Assembly (NCBI GenBank): GCA_949879795.1
Contig: CATLBR010000013.1
Location: forward strand, 1 to 64,000
Direction: 5' to 3'
DNA from: an uncultured Hungatella sp.
Lineage (GTDB): Bacteria; Bacillota; Clostridia; Lachnospirales; Lachnospiraceae
DNA: 64,000 nucleotides
Shown here piece by piece: positions 35,634 to 44,438 of the stretch; the first letter of the stretch is position 1, and every line of letters begins with the position of its first letter. A program made the position numbers and the translations under genes. Under the pieces are notes generated by a model, which was not told the origin of the DNA, ran no database searches, and saw only the letters and a list, made by a program, of their open reading frames with translations.

Positions 35634-37528
35634 CCAGAGAATTTAATGCCTCCCAGAAGGAAGCGGTGAGCCATGTGGACGGACCCATGATGGTTCTGGC
35701 CGGGCCGGGCTCGGGAAAGACCACGGTAATCACCCACAGGACAAAATACCTGATCGACCAGGGGATCGACCCGGGCGGCATTCTGGTGATCACCTTTACC
35801 AGAGCCGCTGCCCGGGAGATGCAGGAGAGATTTATGACACTGATGGAAGGGAGAAGCACCAGAGTCAGCTTCGGCACCTTCCACTCTGTCTTTTTTACCA
35901 TATTGAAGTACGCCTACCGCTATCAGGCCTCGGACATCGTCCGGGAGGACCAGAAACTCCGGTATATCCGGGAGATGATTCAGGAGTATGGCCTGGAGAT
36001 CGAGGACGAGCACGAGTTTGTCTCTGCCGTTTTGGGGGAGATCAGCTTTGTGAAGAGCGAGATGCTCAGTCTGGACCACTATTACTCCAAGAACTGCTCA
36101 GAGTCTGTGTTCAAGAAACTTTACCAGGGGTACGAGGAGCGGATGCGCAGGGCAGGGCTTCTGGATTTTGACGACATGCTGGTGATCTGTCATCAGCTGT
36201 TCACGGAGAGGAAGGATATTTTAAAGGCGTGGCAGGATAAATTCCGCTATATTCTCATCGATGAGTTTCAGGATATCAACAAGGTCCAGTACGAGATCGT
36301 GAAAATGCTGGCGCTGCCAAGGAACAATCTGTTTATCGTCGGGGACGACGACCAGTCGGTTTACCGGTTCAGAGGAGCGAAACCGGAGATCATGCTGGGG
36401 TTTACCAGAGATTATCCACAGGCGAAGACGGTGCTTCTGGGGACGAATTATCGTTCCACCAGAGAGATCGTGGATACAGCCTCCAGACTCATCAGCTGCA
36501 ACGCCAAACGGTACGAGAAAAAACTCACAGCGGCGAAAGGAGCGGGGAAGCCGGTGATCACCTCCATGAGCAGTGACCCTCAGGAGGAGACCTTAAGGAT
36601 CGTGGAGGAGATGAAGGATTATGTGAAGGCGGGGTACCGCCTGGAGGATATAGCGGTTCTGTACCGCACCAACCTGGATCCGCGGCTGATGATCGAGAAG
36701 CTGATGGAGTACAATATTCCCTTTACCATGAAGGATTCCCTTCCCAACCTCTACGAGCACTGGATCTCCCAGAATGTCCTGGCCTACATCCGGGCGGCGG
36801 GAGGCGACTTGAAGCGGAGTAATATCCTGCAGATCATCAACCGCCCTAACCGGTATGTGAGCAGGGATTCTCTGGAGGAGGTCACTGTGTCCTGGAACAA
36901 GGTGAAAGCCTTCTACCAGGACAAGGGCTGGATGGTGGAGCGGATCGAGCAGCTGGAGTACGACCTTCTCATGCTCAGGGACATGCCTCCCGTGGCGGCG
37001 GTGAATTACATCCGCAAGGGAGTGGGATACGACGAATACATAAAAGAATACGCCCGGTTCAGGAGGATGAAGCAGGAGGAACTTTTGGAAGTGCTGGACC
37101 AGCTGATGGAGAGCGCCGCGGGCTTCAAGACCATGGAGGAGTGGTTCGACCACATGGAGGAGTACAAAAAGCGTCTGAGAGAGCAGGCCCGGGCGCAGAA
37201 GACAGCTCCCCAGGGCGTATCCCTGATGACCATGCACAGTTCCAAGGGGCTGGAATTCAAGGTGGTATACATACTGGACGCCAACGAGGGGATTACCCCT
37301 CACCGGAAGGCGGTTCTGGATCCGGATATCGAGGAAGAGCGACGCATGTTCTACGTAGCCATGACCAGGGCTAAGGAGCGGCTTCATGTGTGCTATGTGA
37401 GGGAGCGGTACGGAAAGAGGCAGGAGATGTCCCGTTTTGTCCAGGAGTACCTGGGTCAGATCCCGAGGGAAGCAGGGGGCAGCAGAGGATGGCAGACAGG
37501 AAAATCGGGGACGGGCAGAAAACGCTGA
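35630..37528 (+). CDS. UvrD/PcrA-type superfamily 1 DNA helicase
   Basis: 632 residues, ATGA overlap with gltX. SF1A motifs: Q-motif FNASQKEAV, Walker [16 protein letters not shown], Ia [83 protein letters not shown]. Slightly shorter than PcrA (about 720), lacking most of the C-terminal RNAP-interaction tail. A 3'-5' helicase likely involved in repair or recombination. The C-terminus is Gly/Arg/Lys-rich. Confidence 0.92.
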   Translation: MTREFNASQKEAVSHVDGPMMVLAGPGSGKTTVITHRTKYLIDQGIDPGGILVITFTRAAAREMQERFMTLMEGRSTRVSFGTFHSVFFTILKYAYRYQASDIVREDQKLRYIREMIQEYGLEIEDEHEFVSAVLGEISFVKSEMLSLDHYYSKNCSESVFKKLYQGYEERMRRAGLLDFDDMLVICHQLFTERKDILKAWQDKFRYILIDEFQDINKVQYEIVKMLALPRNNLFIVGDDDQSVYRFRGAKPEIMLGFTRDYPQAKTVLLGTNYRSTREIVDTASRLISCNAKRYEKKLTAAKGAGKPVITSMSSDPQEETLRIVEEMKDYVKAGYRLEDIAVLYRTNLDPRLMIEKLMEYNIPFTMKDSLPNLYEHWISQNVLAYIRAAGGDLKRSNILQIINRPNRYVSRDSLEEVTVSWNKVKAFYQDKGWMVERIEQLEYDLLMLRDMPPVAAVNYIRKGVGYDEYIKEYARFRRMKQEELLEVLDQLMESAAGFKTMEEWFDHMEEYKKRLREQARAQKTAPQGVSLMTMHSSKGLEFKVVYILDANEGITPHRKAVLDPDIEEERRMFYVAMTRAKERLHVCYVRERYGKRQEMSRFVQEYLGQIPREAGGSRGWQTGKSGTGRKR

Positions 37529-37695
37529 GGGCATGAGACGCCGGACAGAGGCGGCGGGAGAGACGGTGGAGGAAAGAAAATCACGGGACAGCAAATCATG
37601 GGACAAAAATCGGCAGGATAAAAGATATCAGGGCAGCGGGACAGAAAGCGGCAGGACAAAAGATGTCAGGAGCGAGGACGGGAAGGAGAAAATCC

Positions 37696-38247
37696 ATGGC
37701 GGAGGAAAAGGTAAATCAGGATGTGACTGGCTGTGTCCACATATACTGTGGAGACGGAAAGGGAAAGACCACTGCCGCCGTGGGACTGGCGGTGAGGGCG
37801 GCAGGCAGGGGGAAGAGGGTCCTCATAGCCCGATTCCTCAAGACGGACGATTCTGGGGAGGTGGCGGTTCTGTCTGCCGTTCCCGGTATCCGCGTGAAGC
37901 CATGCCGCAAATCTTTCGGCTTTTTTGCCCGTTTGACAGCAGAAGAGAGAGAAGAAGCAAGGGAGTATTACGGTAAACTGTTTGACGACACATGGGAAGA
38001 GGCGGTGAAGGACGGGTTTGACATGCTGGTTCTAGACGAGATCATGGCTGCCTGCAGGTACGGGCTGGTGCCGAAGGAGCGCTTGGAAGAAGAGGTGAGA
38101 AACCGCCCCCGCGGGCTTGAAGTAGTGCTGACCGGAAGGGAACCGTGGCAGGAAGTGACAGAACTGGCAGATTATGTGTCGGAGATCTGTAAGAGAAAGC
38201 ACCCATTTGACCTGGGAGCGCGGGCAAGAGAGGGAATCGAATGGTGA
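37696..38247 (+). CDS. cobA: Corrinoid adenosyltransferase (CobA/BtuR type)
   Basis: 183 residues. ATG at 37696 chosen for the GGAAGGAG site; ATG at 37663 is possible. P-loop YCGDGKGKTTAAVGLAVRAA, FLKTDDSGEVAVL, LVLDEIMAACRYGLVP and VVLTGREPWQEVTELADYVS-EI match CobA/CobO/BtuR, which transfers 5'-deoxyadenosyl from ATP to cob(I)alamin. The 170 bp before it include two imperfect 23-bp direct repeats (37610 and 37648). Confidence 0.88.
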   Translation: MAEEKVNQDVTGCVHIYCGDGKGKTTAAVGLAVRAAGRGKRVLIARFLKTDDSGEVAVLSAVPGIRVKPCRKSFGFFARLTAEEREEAREYYGKLFDDTWEEAVKDGFDMLVLDEIMAACRYGLVPKERLEEEVRNRPRGLEVVLTGREPWQEVTELADYVSEICKRKHPFDLGARAREGIEW

Positions 38248-38379
38248 GCCGGGAAGATACTCCGCAGCAGAGATTTCGTAAATGGCATAAAGCCCTTGCT
38301 TTTCCAGGAGGATTCTGTTACATTGGAACCACAGAAGAACAAACAGACAGTTTGTGGAAAGAAGAGAGGATAAATCACG

Positions 38380-38706
38380 ATGGCCAAAGACAATATGGAA
38401 CCCCAGGAGGAGATGACCGTAACCCTGGACATGGATGACGGCAGCCAGGTGGAGTGCGTGGTGCTCACCATCTTTGAGGCAGGCGGAAGAGACTATATCG
38501 CGCTGCTTCCTATGGACAGCGCGGAAGCTGAGGAAGGGGAGGTGTATCTCTACCGGTACTACGAGCCGGAAGACGGGGAACCCAGCCTGGGCAATATCGA
38601 GGACGACGACGAGTACGAGATTGTGGCGGACGCCTTCGACGAGCTTTTGGACGCCCAGGAGTACGACGAACTGGTAGGCGAAGATGAGCTGGAGGACATG
38701 GAATAG
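38380..38706 (+). CDS. DUF1292 family protein
   Basis: 108 residues, strongly acidic. DUF1292 pattern: EMTVTLDMDDGSQVECVVLT, FEAGGRDYIALLPMD, EGEVYLYRYYEPEDGEPSLG, IEDDDEYEIVADAFDELLDA. In Firmicutes it usually lies near yrrK/mnmA-like genes; its function is unknown. Short beta-rich cytoplasmic protein. Shares a convergent terminator with the CYTH gene. Confidence 0.88.
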   Translation: MAKDNMEPQEEMTVTLDMDDGSQVECVVLTIFEAGGRDYIALLPMDSAEAEEGEVYLYRYYEPEDGEPSLGNIEDDDEYEIVADAFDELLDAQEYDELVGEDELEDME

Positions 38707-38709
38707 ATG

Positions 38710-38763
38710 AAAAGGCTGTGAAAAATCAGGAGATGAGATACCCTGTTTTTCACAGCCTTTTCT
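38710..38763. terminator. Bidirectional terminator between DUF1292 and CYTH genes
   Basis: AAAAGGCTGTGAAAAA pairs with TTTTTCACAGCCTTTT, 16 bp perfect, T-tracts on both strands. Serves the convergent genes on either side. Confidence 0.9.
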
Positions 38764-39215
38764 CATGATTTTTTTAAGGCCAGACGGCTGTTCTGGTACT
38801 CGCCGGAGAACGTCACATCTCTGCCGAACCAGTCCGGCGGGACAAAGCTCTCCGCGTCCTGCCTAGTCTCAAATTCCACTTCAGCCAGACAAAGGCCCTG
38901 GTAAGCGCCTGAGAAAATGTCCAGCTCTATGGTGAGGGTGGTTCCTTCCATGGGGATAAGGTACCTGCGCTTTGTCAGAACCATGCCGTCAGCCTTGGAG
39001 AGCAGGTGACTGTAAGCCTCCCCGGTCAGGGGAAGATTGTATTCTTCCCGCTCTAAAAGGCCTTTGGATTTGTAGGTGAGATAGTACCGGTCGTCCTCCT
39101 TTCGCACGCGCACCACCGGTTCCGTGCACAGGTATGCCTGTTCGATGGAATGGGAGGGGAAAGACGAGTAGCCTTCCGGCAGGGCAGCTACCAGATATTT
39201 GCGTTCGATTTCCAT
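38763..39215 (-). CDS. CYTH-domain protein (triphosphate tunnel metalloenzyme)
   Basis: 150 residues, RBS AGGAGG. N-terminal ExExK motif (MEIERKYLVAALPEG) and tunnel strands with charged residues (EPVVRVRKEDDRYYLTYKSK, KRRYLIPMEGTTLTIELDIF, LCLAEVEFETRQDAESFVPP) are intact. Bacterial single-domain CYTH proteins are usually inorganic triphosphatases or thiamine-triphosphatase-like enzymes acting on tripolyphosphate; the substrate here is undetermined. No link to the riboswitch operon is implied by position. Confidence 0.88.
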   Translation of the reverse strand: MEIERKYLVAALPEGYSSFPSHSIEQAYLCTEPVVRVRKEDDRYYLTYKSKGLLEREEYNLPLTGEAYSHLLSKADGMVLTKRRYLIPMEGTTLTIELDIFSGAYQGLCLAEVEFETRQDAESFVPPDWFGRDVTFSGEYQNSRLALKKS

Positions 39216-39331
39216 ATGAACCTCCTTTTTTGAGTTGGAAACGGATTGTCAGGATCTAGTGTATGACAGAATGCTTTGAATTGCAAGGGGGAGTATGGTG
39301 ATACAATGTACCAGTACAGTTATGGGGCCAA

Positions 39332-39402
39332 AGCATATGCCCCATCGCCGTAGGCGATTTAAAATGGGCATATGCTGTTACGTTCACAGGATACCTGTGA
39401 AC
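39332..39402. repeat. Cluster of three palindromes (REP/MITE-like)
   Basis: AGCATATGCCC/GGGCATATGCT (11 bp, 39332-39342 with 39366-39376) encloses ATCGCC/GGCGAT; then GTTCACAG/CTGTGAAC (39382-39389 with 39395-39402). No coding. It precedes cassette 1 and may be a small non-autonomous repeat or a protein-binding site. Confidence 0.6.
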
Positions 39403-39446
39403 AGCAACACCAGAAGGGAAAAAGGAAAAAAATCTGGAAAAAGTCG

Positions 39447-39640
39447 TAGACTTTTTTTAGTAACATGATATAATAGACATATAATATTTAATAGAAGACT
39501 TTTCAAGATTAAAAAAATGCCGAAATATATAGTGACCATGTATGAAAGAAAATCTTGAAGTGCCTGAAATCAGAGAGCCTGTCGGCAGAGGACTCAAAAG
39601 CTAGAACCCCGGGGCTCGTCTCTCGGGGTTTTTGTGTACA
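39447..39640 (+). promoter_or_regulatory. Promoter plus structured leader RNA with terminator, cassette 1
   Basis: TAGACT (39447-39452), 16-nt spacer, TATAAT with extended TGA (39469-39474). The leader then has helix TTCAAGATT/AATCTTGAA (39502-39510 with 39551-39559); TGCCG (39518-39522) inside that helix's loop can pair with CGGCA (39583-39587) in the loop of the hairpin GAGcCTG..CAG..CTC (39575-39595). It ends in terminator AACCCCG/CGGGGTT plus T5 (39605-39634). The ligase gene starts 37 nt later. A homologous leader precedes cassette 2. Confidence 0.75.
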
Positions 39641-39671
39641 GTCTTTTTGGATTCACAGGGGGGAAGGGGAG

Positions 39672-41048
39672 ATGATCGGAAGAATAGTAACCATGTTTGA
39701 CTGGGTGCTGAACCACTTCATTATGGTTATTTTATTTATATCTCTTTTTATCCTGACTCTGATTGGCTCGGCGGATGCATATACTATCAGTATAGTGGCA
39801 ATTCTTTTATGTGTGGTGGGCCTGACCGAGAAAGATATTTTGGTGGATCCATGGATATTCTTTCCACTTGTTGTGTATAGTTTGATTGGCATGATATCTT
39901 CCTACATTATATATGGTGATATAACTCAAGGTTATAGTTTTCTCCATATGATATTTCCGATAGTGTATCTGTTGATAGCCTGTATAGACAACAGGGATCT
40001 CCTATTGCTGAAACGCCTGTGTGTATTATGGGCTGGGATCGTGGCGGCATATGGTATCATCGAGTCTGTACGAGGTGCTGTCATCCGGGGGGGAGGAAGG
40101 AGACTCAGAGGTTTGCTTGGCGGCGCCAATGCTATGGGGATTTTTCTTGTCCTCAGTTGGTTTGCTCTGCTTGATTTGGAACAGGATCAGGAGATGCCAT
40201 CTGGCCTGCGCGTATGTTTTTCTTATATAGAACCGATTTTGCTCATCGCTCTTTCTATGACTTTGTCTATGGGAAGTTTTGTGGCTATGGCAGTGGGAAT
40301 TTTATGGTATTTGATGGAAAGAAGAAAGCAGTGTTCTAAGAAGGATACATATCTATTTGCCTGTATGATGCTGGCAAAGGCCAGTCTGTGTTTTGGGGTT
40401 GGACTGCTCATGTATCTTGCTGCTTCCTGGACCGGTGTGCCGGCAAGCAGTGTATTTATTCTTCTGTACGCAGTGGCAGTTGTAGTCTGCTGGCAGGAAT
40501 TCCGGTGCTTTTTAAATGCCTATCCCCGTATGTCGGCGGTGATAGCAATGTGTGGGATTCTGGCAGCGGTAGTATGTATTGTCATCCGTCCAAGCGCCAT
40601 AGATACATTTACAGAACGTCTGGAAATGATGAGAAACGGACTCGGTTATTTGGGGCGGAATCCTCTTCTGGGTGTGGGCCAATATCGGTGGAGAGTTTTA
40701 AATCTGCATGACAGTGATAAATATTTTAATGTCTGGTATATCCACAACTCCTTACTTCATGTGGGGGTTGAGATGGGATGGATTGCCATCGGTATGCTGC
40801 TGATTATCGTAGTGCGTTTTTTTCAGAAAAAAGGCAAGACATCTAAAGCTGGTTTTCTAGCCTTCTGTTTTCACAATATGATAGATATCGCTTTTCTTTT
40901 TCCGGGGCTTACTGTGTTTGCCATGATGACAGCGGCAGATCCGACTGGCAGAAGAAAAAAAATAAAAGGTTTCATAGTGAAAATGTTTTTTTCGGTGACA
41001 GCTATTATGTTTGTGCAGGAATTTTACAGTAGTTTGTTTGGTGGATAG
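39672..41048 (+). CDS. Wzy/WaaL/PglL-like polytopic membrane ligase, cassette 1
   Basis: 458 residues. Start at ATG of MIGRIVTMFDWVLNHFIMVI after GGAAGGGGAG. About 10-12 membrane segments. O-antigen ligase-family (Wzy_C, PF04932-type) pattern: RGGGRRLRGLLGGANAMGIF in the middle, GRNPLLGVGQYRWRVLNLHD, and the signature WYIHNSLLHVGVEMGW near 390, with the His and Glu typical of this family. Such enzymes join a lipid-linked glycan to an acceptor: lipid A, another glycan or, for PglL, Ser/Thr of proteins. Followed by an amidase fossil and a Cna-B surface protein. More AT-rich than its paralogue in cassette 2. Confidence 0.8.
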   Translation: MIGRIVTMFDWVLNHFIMVILFISLFILTLIGSADAYTISIVAILLCVVGLTEKDILVDPWIFFPLVVYSLIGMISSYIIYGDITQGYSFLHMIFPIVYLLIACIDNRDLLLLKRLCVLWAGIVAAYGIIESVRGAVIRGGGRRLRGLLGGANAMGIFLVLSWFALLDLEQDQEMPSGLRVCFSYIEPILLIALSMTLSMGSFVAMAVGILWYLMERRKQCSKKDTYLFACMMLAKASLCFGVGLLMYLAASWTGVPASSVFILLYAVAVVVCWQEFRCFLNAYPRMSAVIAMCGILAAVVCIVIRPSAIDTFTERLEMMRNGLGYLGRNPLLGVGQYRWRVLNLHDSDKYFNVWYIHNSLLHVGVEMGWIAIGMLLIIVVRFFQKKGKTSKAGFLAFCFHNMIDIAFLFPGLTVFAMMTAADPTGRRKKIKGFIVKMFFSVTAIMFVQEFYSSLFGG

Positions 41049-41058
41049 AGGAAAAGGA

Positions 41059-41181
41059 ATTTGAGAGTGAGCCAAAAAAGAATATTGTCGCATTTGATTT
41101 TTTCTGGCCGGATTGATCATATTTGGAGGGACGTATGGATAGCTTATGCAGATAGTAAATATAAGATTAGAAAATGAATAA
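41059..41181 (+). pseudogene. Fossil of the cassette amidase gene (internal deletion)
   Basis: Aligns to both ends of the cassette-2 amidase. The 5' part, from the AGAGGAAAAG site to CTGGCCGGAT (41061-41112), matches the start through codon ~18 (LLLAG), including the AAAAAAG run. After a gap of about 550 bp in the intact gene, TCATATTTGGAGGGACGTATGG (41117-41139) encodes SYLEGRM, matching PYLEGRM, and 41155-41181 encodes VNIRLENE plus stop, matching VNKRLERQ plus stop. Stop codons and no ATG show it is dead. The downstream spacer is also homologous to that of cassette 2. Confidence 0.85.
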
Positions 41182-41263
41182 GAAAATTTATGCGGTAACG
41201 CATTTAATATAGATGAGGAGCAAAAAAGTATTAAAAAATTTGCAGAAGGAGGGAATGCAAATA

Positions 41264-44101
41264 ATGAAGATGGTAGAGAAATGTAAAAGATTATTTTTTT
41301 CGGCCATATTTTTTGTGATGCTTGTATTAGCCACAAAGACAGCAGTGCTTGCGGCAGGTCAGGGCGACCAGAAAAATAGTGCTTCGGGTCCTGATAATGA
41401 ACCTACGGTTCAGTACGCGACTGTAAAGGTCAATAAAGTGTGGGGAGAAGGGACCGACTCATCATTGATAGAGCAAGTTGCAGTCAAGCTATATCAGGAT
41501 GATGAGGAATACAAAGAAGAGATTTTGAACGCTGAAAATAACTGGAGCTGTGAATGGGAGAACATTCCAATAGAAAATGAAGACGGTAATAAGTATGTGT
41601 ACTATATTGAAGAAGTAGAAGTTAGAGACAATGACGGTTCTGATGTCAAATTAGAGTATTCTATTGAGTATTCGTCCGATACTACTACGAACGCTACACT
41701 TTCAAACGCATCGGTTCCTGTTTACATTACGGGGGAGACCAATATTACGATTACGAACACTAGGCCAACCGGAAGTTTGACAGTAAAGAAAGCGTGGGTA
41801 AATGAAGATAAGGCGGAAGATTTAAAAGTTAAAGTTCAGTTATATCAGGATGGCAGCCTGTACACCCCTGGTAACCTTGCTGCTGAAGACGTTACTGTAA
41901 CATTGGAAAAAGATGCATGGAGTTACACATGGTCAGATCTTCCAATAAAAAAAGGAGAAAGTTATTATAAATATAGTGTCAAAGAAGTAGCGGTGGAATC
42001 AGGAGAGGATTCTGAAAACATAATCTTAAATTATGAGACAGAGTATTCAGGAGAGGTTGACTTTGAGAAGAGCGACACAGGTACAATTACAATTACAAAC
42101 ACCAAGCCTACAGACACCAACCCAGTCGGAAGTTTAACAGTAAAGAAAGAGTGGGTAAACGAAAATAAAGCGGAAGATTTAAAAGTTAAAGTTCAGTTAT
42201 ATCAGGATGGCAGCCTATACAACCCTGAGCACCTTGCTGTCGAGGCCGTTACTGTAACATTGGAAAAAGATGCATGGAGTCATACATGGTCAGATCTGCC
42301 AATAAAAAATGGCGAAAGTTATTATAAATATAGCATTCGAGAAGTAGCGGTGGAATCAGGAGACGGAGAGGATTCCAAAGACATAACATTAAATTACAAA
42401 ATAGAGTATTCAGATGAAGTTGACTTTGAGAAGAGAGACACAGGTACAATCACGATTACGAACACCAAACCAACTACTCCGCCGCCCCCAGAGGAAAAGA
42501 CAGGAAGCCTGACAATCCGCAAAGAGATAAGCGGCCCGGAAGAGGCGGGAACGAAAGAATACAAGTTCAAGGTTACAAACGCCAACAGTGAAACTCCGAG
42601 TTTCGACAGAGAAGTGTCTATTACAGGCAGCGGCAGCGCAACCATCAGCGATTTACCCTTCGGGACCTACAAGGTAGAGGAAATCGGCGGCGAGATGGAG
42701 GGCTATATCCACAATGTATCGATCAGCAACAACGGTCAGGCAGTTTTGTCGTCAGGAAGTCTGTCCCAGACAGTCACTGTCACAAATACCTACACAAAAC
42801 CGTCGCCGGAGACAGGAAGCCTGACAATCCGCAAAGAAGTAAGCGGCTCGAATGAGGCAGGAACGAAAGAATACAAGTTCAAGGTTACAAATGCCGACGG
42901 CGAGACTCCGAGTTTCGAGAGAGAAGTGACCATTACGGGAAACGGCAGCGCAACCATCAGCGATTTACCATTCGGAACCTACAAGGTAGAGGAAATCGGC
43001 GGTGAGATTGAAGGTTATAACCACAGTGTAACGATCAGCAATAACGGCCAGGCAGTTTTGTCGTCAGGAAGTTTGTCTCAGACAATCACTGTCACGAATA
43101 CCTACACCAAACCGTCGCCGGAGACAGGAAGCCTGACAATTCGCAAAGAAATAAGCGGCGCAAAAGAGGCGGAAACGAAAGAATACAAGTTCAAGGTTAC
43201 AAACGCCGACAGTGGAACTCCGAGTTTCGACAGAGAAGTGTCTATTACAGGCAGCGGCAGCGCAACCATCAGCGATTTACCTTTCGGAACCTACAAAGTA
43301 GAGGAAATCGGCGGTGAGATCGAAGGTTATATCCTCGATGTATCAGTGAGCAAAAATGGCGAGGCAGTTTTGTCGGCGGAATCATCGGCCCAGACTATTA
43401 CTGTCAGAAATACTTACAATCAGCCGGAAACAGGAAACCTTCTGATTAGAAAGACAGTAACCGGTTCGGCAGGTGAGACCCAGAAAGACTTTACTTTTAC
43501 CATAAATCTGACAGATGCGGAAGGCAACGCACTTCCCGGAACCTACAATTATACTGGCTCCAAGACAGGTACGATCACCAGCGGCGGAACCATTACTTTG
43601 AAGCATAGCGAAAGAGTGACTATCAGCAATCTGCCGAAAGATACCCGTTATCAGGTAGTGGAGAAGGAGGCCAACGCGGACCGCTATGTCACAGCTCTGG
43701 AAGGCGGCACAGGAAGTGATCAGGGAGTCATCAAGGTGGGTGAGACGGCAGTTGTAGGCTATATCAACACCAGAACTTCCAGACGCGGCGGAGGCGGCGG
43801 GAACCCGAATCCAGGAACACCGCCGGTTTTGCCGGAACTGCCGAATTCAGGCGATCCCGACAGTCCAGATACAGTAATTATCGTGGAGGACGGAGTACCT
43901 ACCTCCTATGTAAGAGTACAGGATCCAGAGACAGAAGAGCTTATCTATGTTCCTGAAGAGGATGTTCCGCTGTATGGACTTCCCAAGACCGGAGACAGGA
44001 ATCGGGGAAGATGGCTTGAGATGCTGGCAATCATCTCCATGTTTGGGATCGGAGCTTTGCTGGTTAGTGCGTATCAGAAGAAGAAAAAAGTAGACAGATA
44101 A
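41264..44101 (+). CDS. LPXTG surface protein with Cna-B-type repeats, cassette 1
   Basis: 945 residues. Start at 41264, 10 nt after AAGGAGGG; two other ATGs nearby are less well spaced. Signal peptide to about residue 30 (FFVMLVLATKTAVLAAG). Three Cna-B-like domains follow (about 45-400; SLTVKKAWVNEDKAEDLKVK is repeated), then three near-identical domains of about 105 residues (GSLTIRKEISG, ATISDLPFGTYKVEEIGGE) and a fourth diverged one. Lys in VKK/IRK, Glu in the KVEE/KEV strand and Asn in TITNT are the residues that form isopeptide bonds in this fold. Gly/Pro linker, LPKTGD sorting signal, membrane helix and KKKK end: anchored to the wall by sortase. Sequence includes NATLSNAS. Confidence 0.9.
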   Translation: MKMVEKCKRLFFSAIFFVMLVLATKTAVLAAGQGDQKNSASGPDNEPTVQYATVKVNKVWGEGTDSSLIEQVAVKLYQDDEEYKEEILNAENNWSCEWENIPIENEDGNKYVYYIEEVEVRDNDGSDVKLEYSIEYSSDTTTNATLSNASVPVYITGETNITITNTRPTGSLTVKKAWVNEDKAEDLKVKVQLYQDGSLYTPGNLAAEDVTVTLEKDAWSYTWSDLPIKKGESYYKYSVKEVAVESGEDSENIILNYETEYSGEVDFEKSDTGTITITNTKPTDTNPVGSLTVKKEWVNENKAEDLKVKVQLYQDGSLYNPEHLAVEAVTVTLEKDAWSHTWSDLPIKNGESYYKYSIREVAVESGDGEDSKDITLNYKIEYSDEVDFEKRDTGTITITNTKPTTPPPPEEKTGSLTIRKEISGPEEAGTKEYKFKVTNANSETPSFDREVSITGSGSATISDLPFGTYKVEEIGGEMEGYIHNVSISNNGQAVLSSGSLSQTVTVTNTYTKPSPETGSLTIRKEVSGSNEAGTKEYKFKVTNADGETPSFEREVTITGNGSATISDLPFGTYKVEEIGGEIEGYNHSVTISNNGQAVLSSGSLSQTITVTNTYTKPSPETGSLTIRKEISGAKEAETKEYKFKVTNADSGTPSFDREVSITGSGSATISDLPFGTYKVEEIGGEIEGYILDVSVSKNGEAVLSAESSAQTITVRNTYNQPETGNLLIRKTVTGSAGETQKDFTFTINLTDAEGNALPGTYNYTGSKTGTITSGGTITLKHSERVTISNLPKDTRYQVVEKEANADRYVTALEGGTGSDQGVIKVGETAVVGYINTRTSRRGGGGGNPNPGTPPVLPELPNSGDPDSPDTVIIVEDGVPTSYVRVQDPETEELIYVPEEDVPLYGLPKTGDRNRGRWLEMLAIISMFGIGALLVSAYQKKKKVDR

Positions 44102-44129
44102 GATCAATAGTGTCTCTAAATTAAGTTAT

Positions 44130-44172
44130 GAAAACGGCAGAAGCCCGTAAATACGGGTGTTCTGCCGTTTTC
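44130..44172 (+). terminator. Terminator after the cassette 1 surface protein
   Basis: GAAAACGGCAGAA and TTCTGCCGTTTTC, 13 bp perfect, with inner CCCGT/ACGGG. T-rich on both strands. Confidence 0.9.
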
Positions 44173-44214
44173 ATATGCAGTCTTCGATTTCTCCTGAAAA
44201 TCAGGAAGAAGGCG

Positions 44215-44404
44215 TAGACTTTTTTTTGTGCACATGATATAATGGCTTTACATAATTTTGGGAAAAGATTTTAGATTAATAAAATGCCGTGTTATATTAA
44301 AAGTATTATAAGAGATAGTCTAAAAATATTTGTGATTAAGGGAGCCTGTCGGCAGCGGACTCAAAAGCCAGAACCCCGGGGCTCGGACTCCCGGGGCTTT
44401 TTGA
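44215..44404 (+). promoter_or_regulatory. Promoter plus structured leader RNA with terminator, cassette 2
   Basis: TAGACT (44215-44220), 17-nt spacer, TATAAT preceded by TGA (44238-44243). Helix TTTTAGATTA/TAGTCTAAAA (44269-44278 with 44316-44325) corresponds to the cassette 1 helix with paired substitutions. TGCCG (44285-44289) again faces CGGCA (44350-44354) in a hairpin loop, followed by GACTCAAAAGCCAG and the terminator CCCCGGG/CCCGGGG plus T5 (44373-44402). The ligase gene starts 35 nt later. Confidence 0.75.
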
Positions 44405-44438
44405 ATGGATTTTTCGGCATACAGGGAGGAAAAGTGAA

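Noticed and set aside
37437-37976. 179-residue basic open frame spanning the helicase end and cobA
   Set aside because: Overlaps two well-supported genes in another frame, has no ribosome binding site and low-complexity composition.
39332-39475. Invertible (phase-variable) promoter
   Set aside because: The palindromes lie on one side of the promoter only; no matching inverted repeat flanks the other side.
39475-39640. Known cyclic-di-GMP, preQ1 or guanidine riboswitch before cassette 1
   Set aside because: Characteristic core motifs of these classes are not present; reported instead as an unclassified conserved leader.
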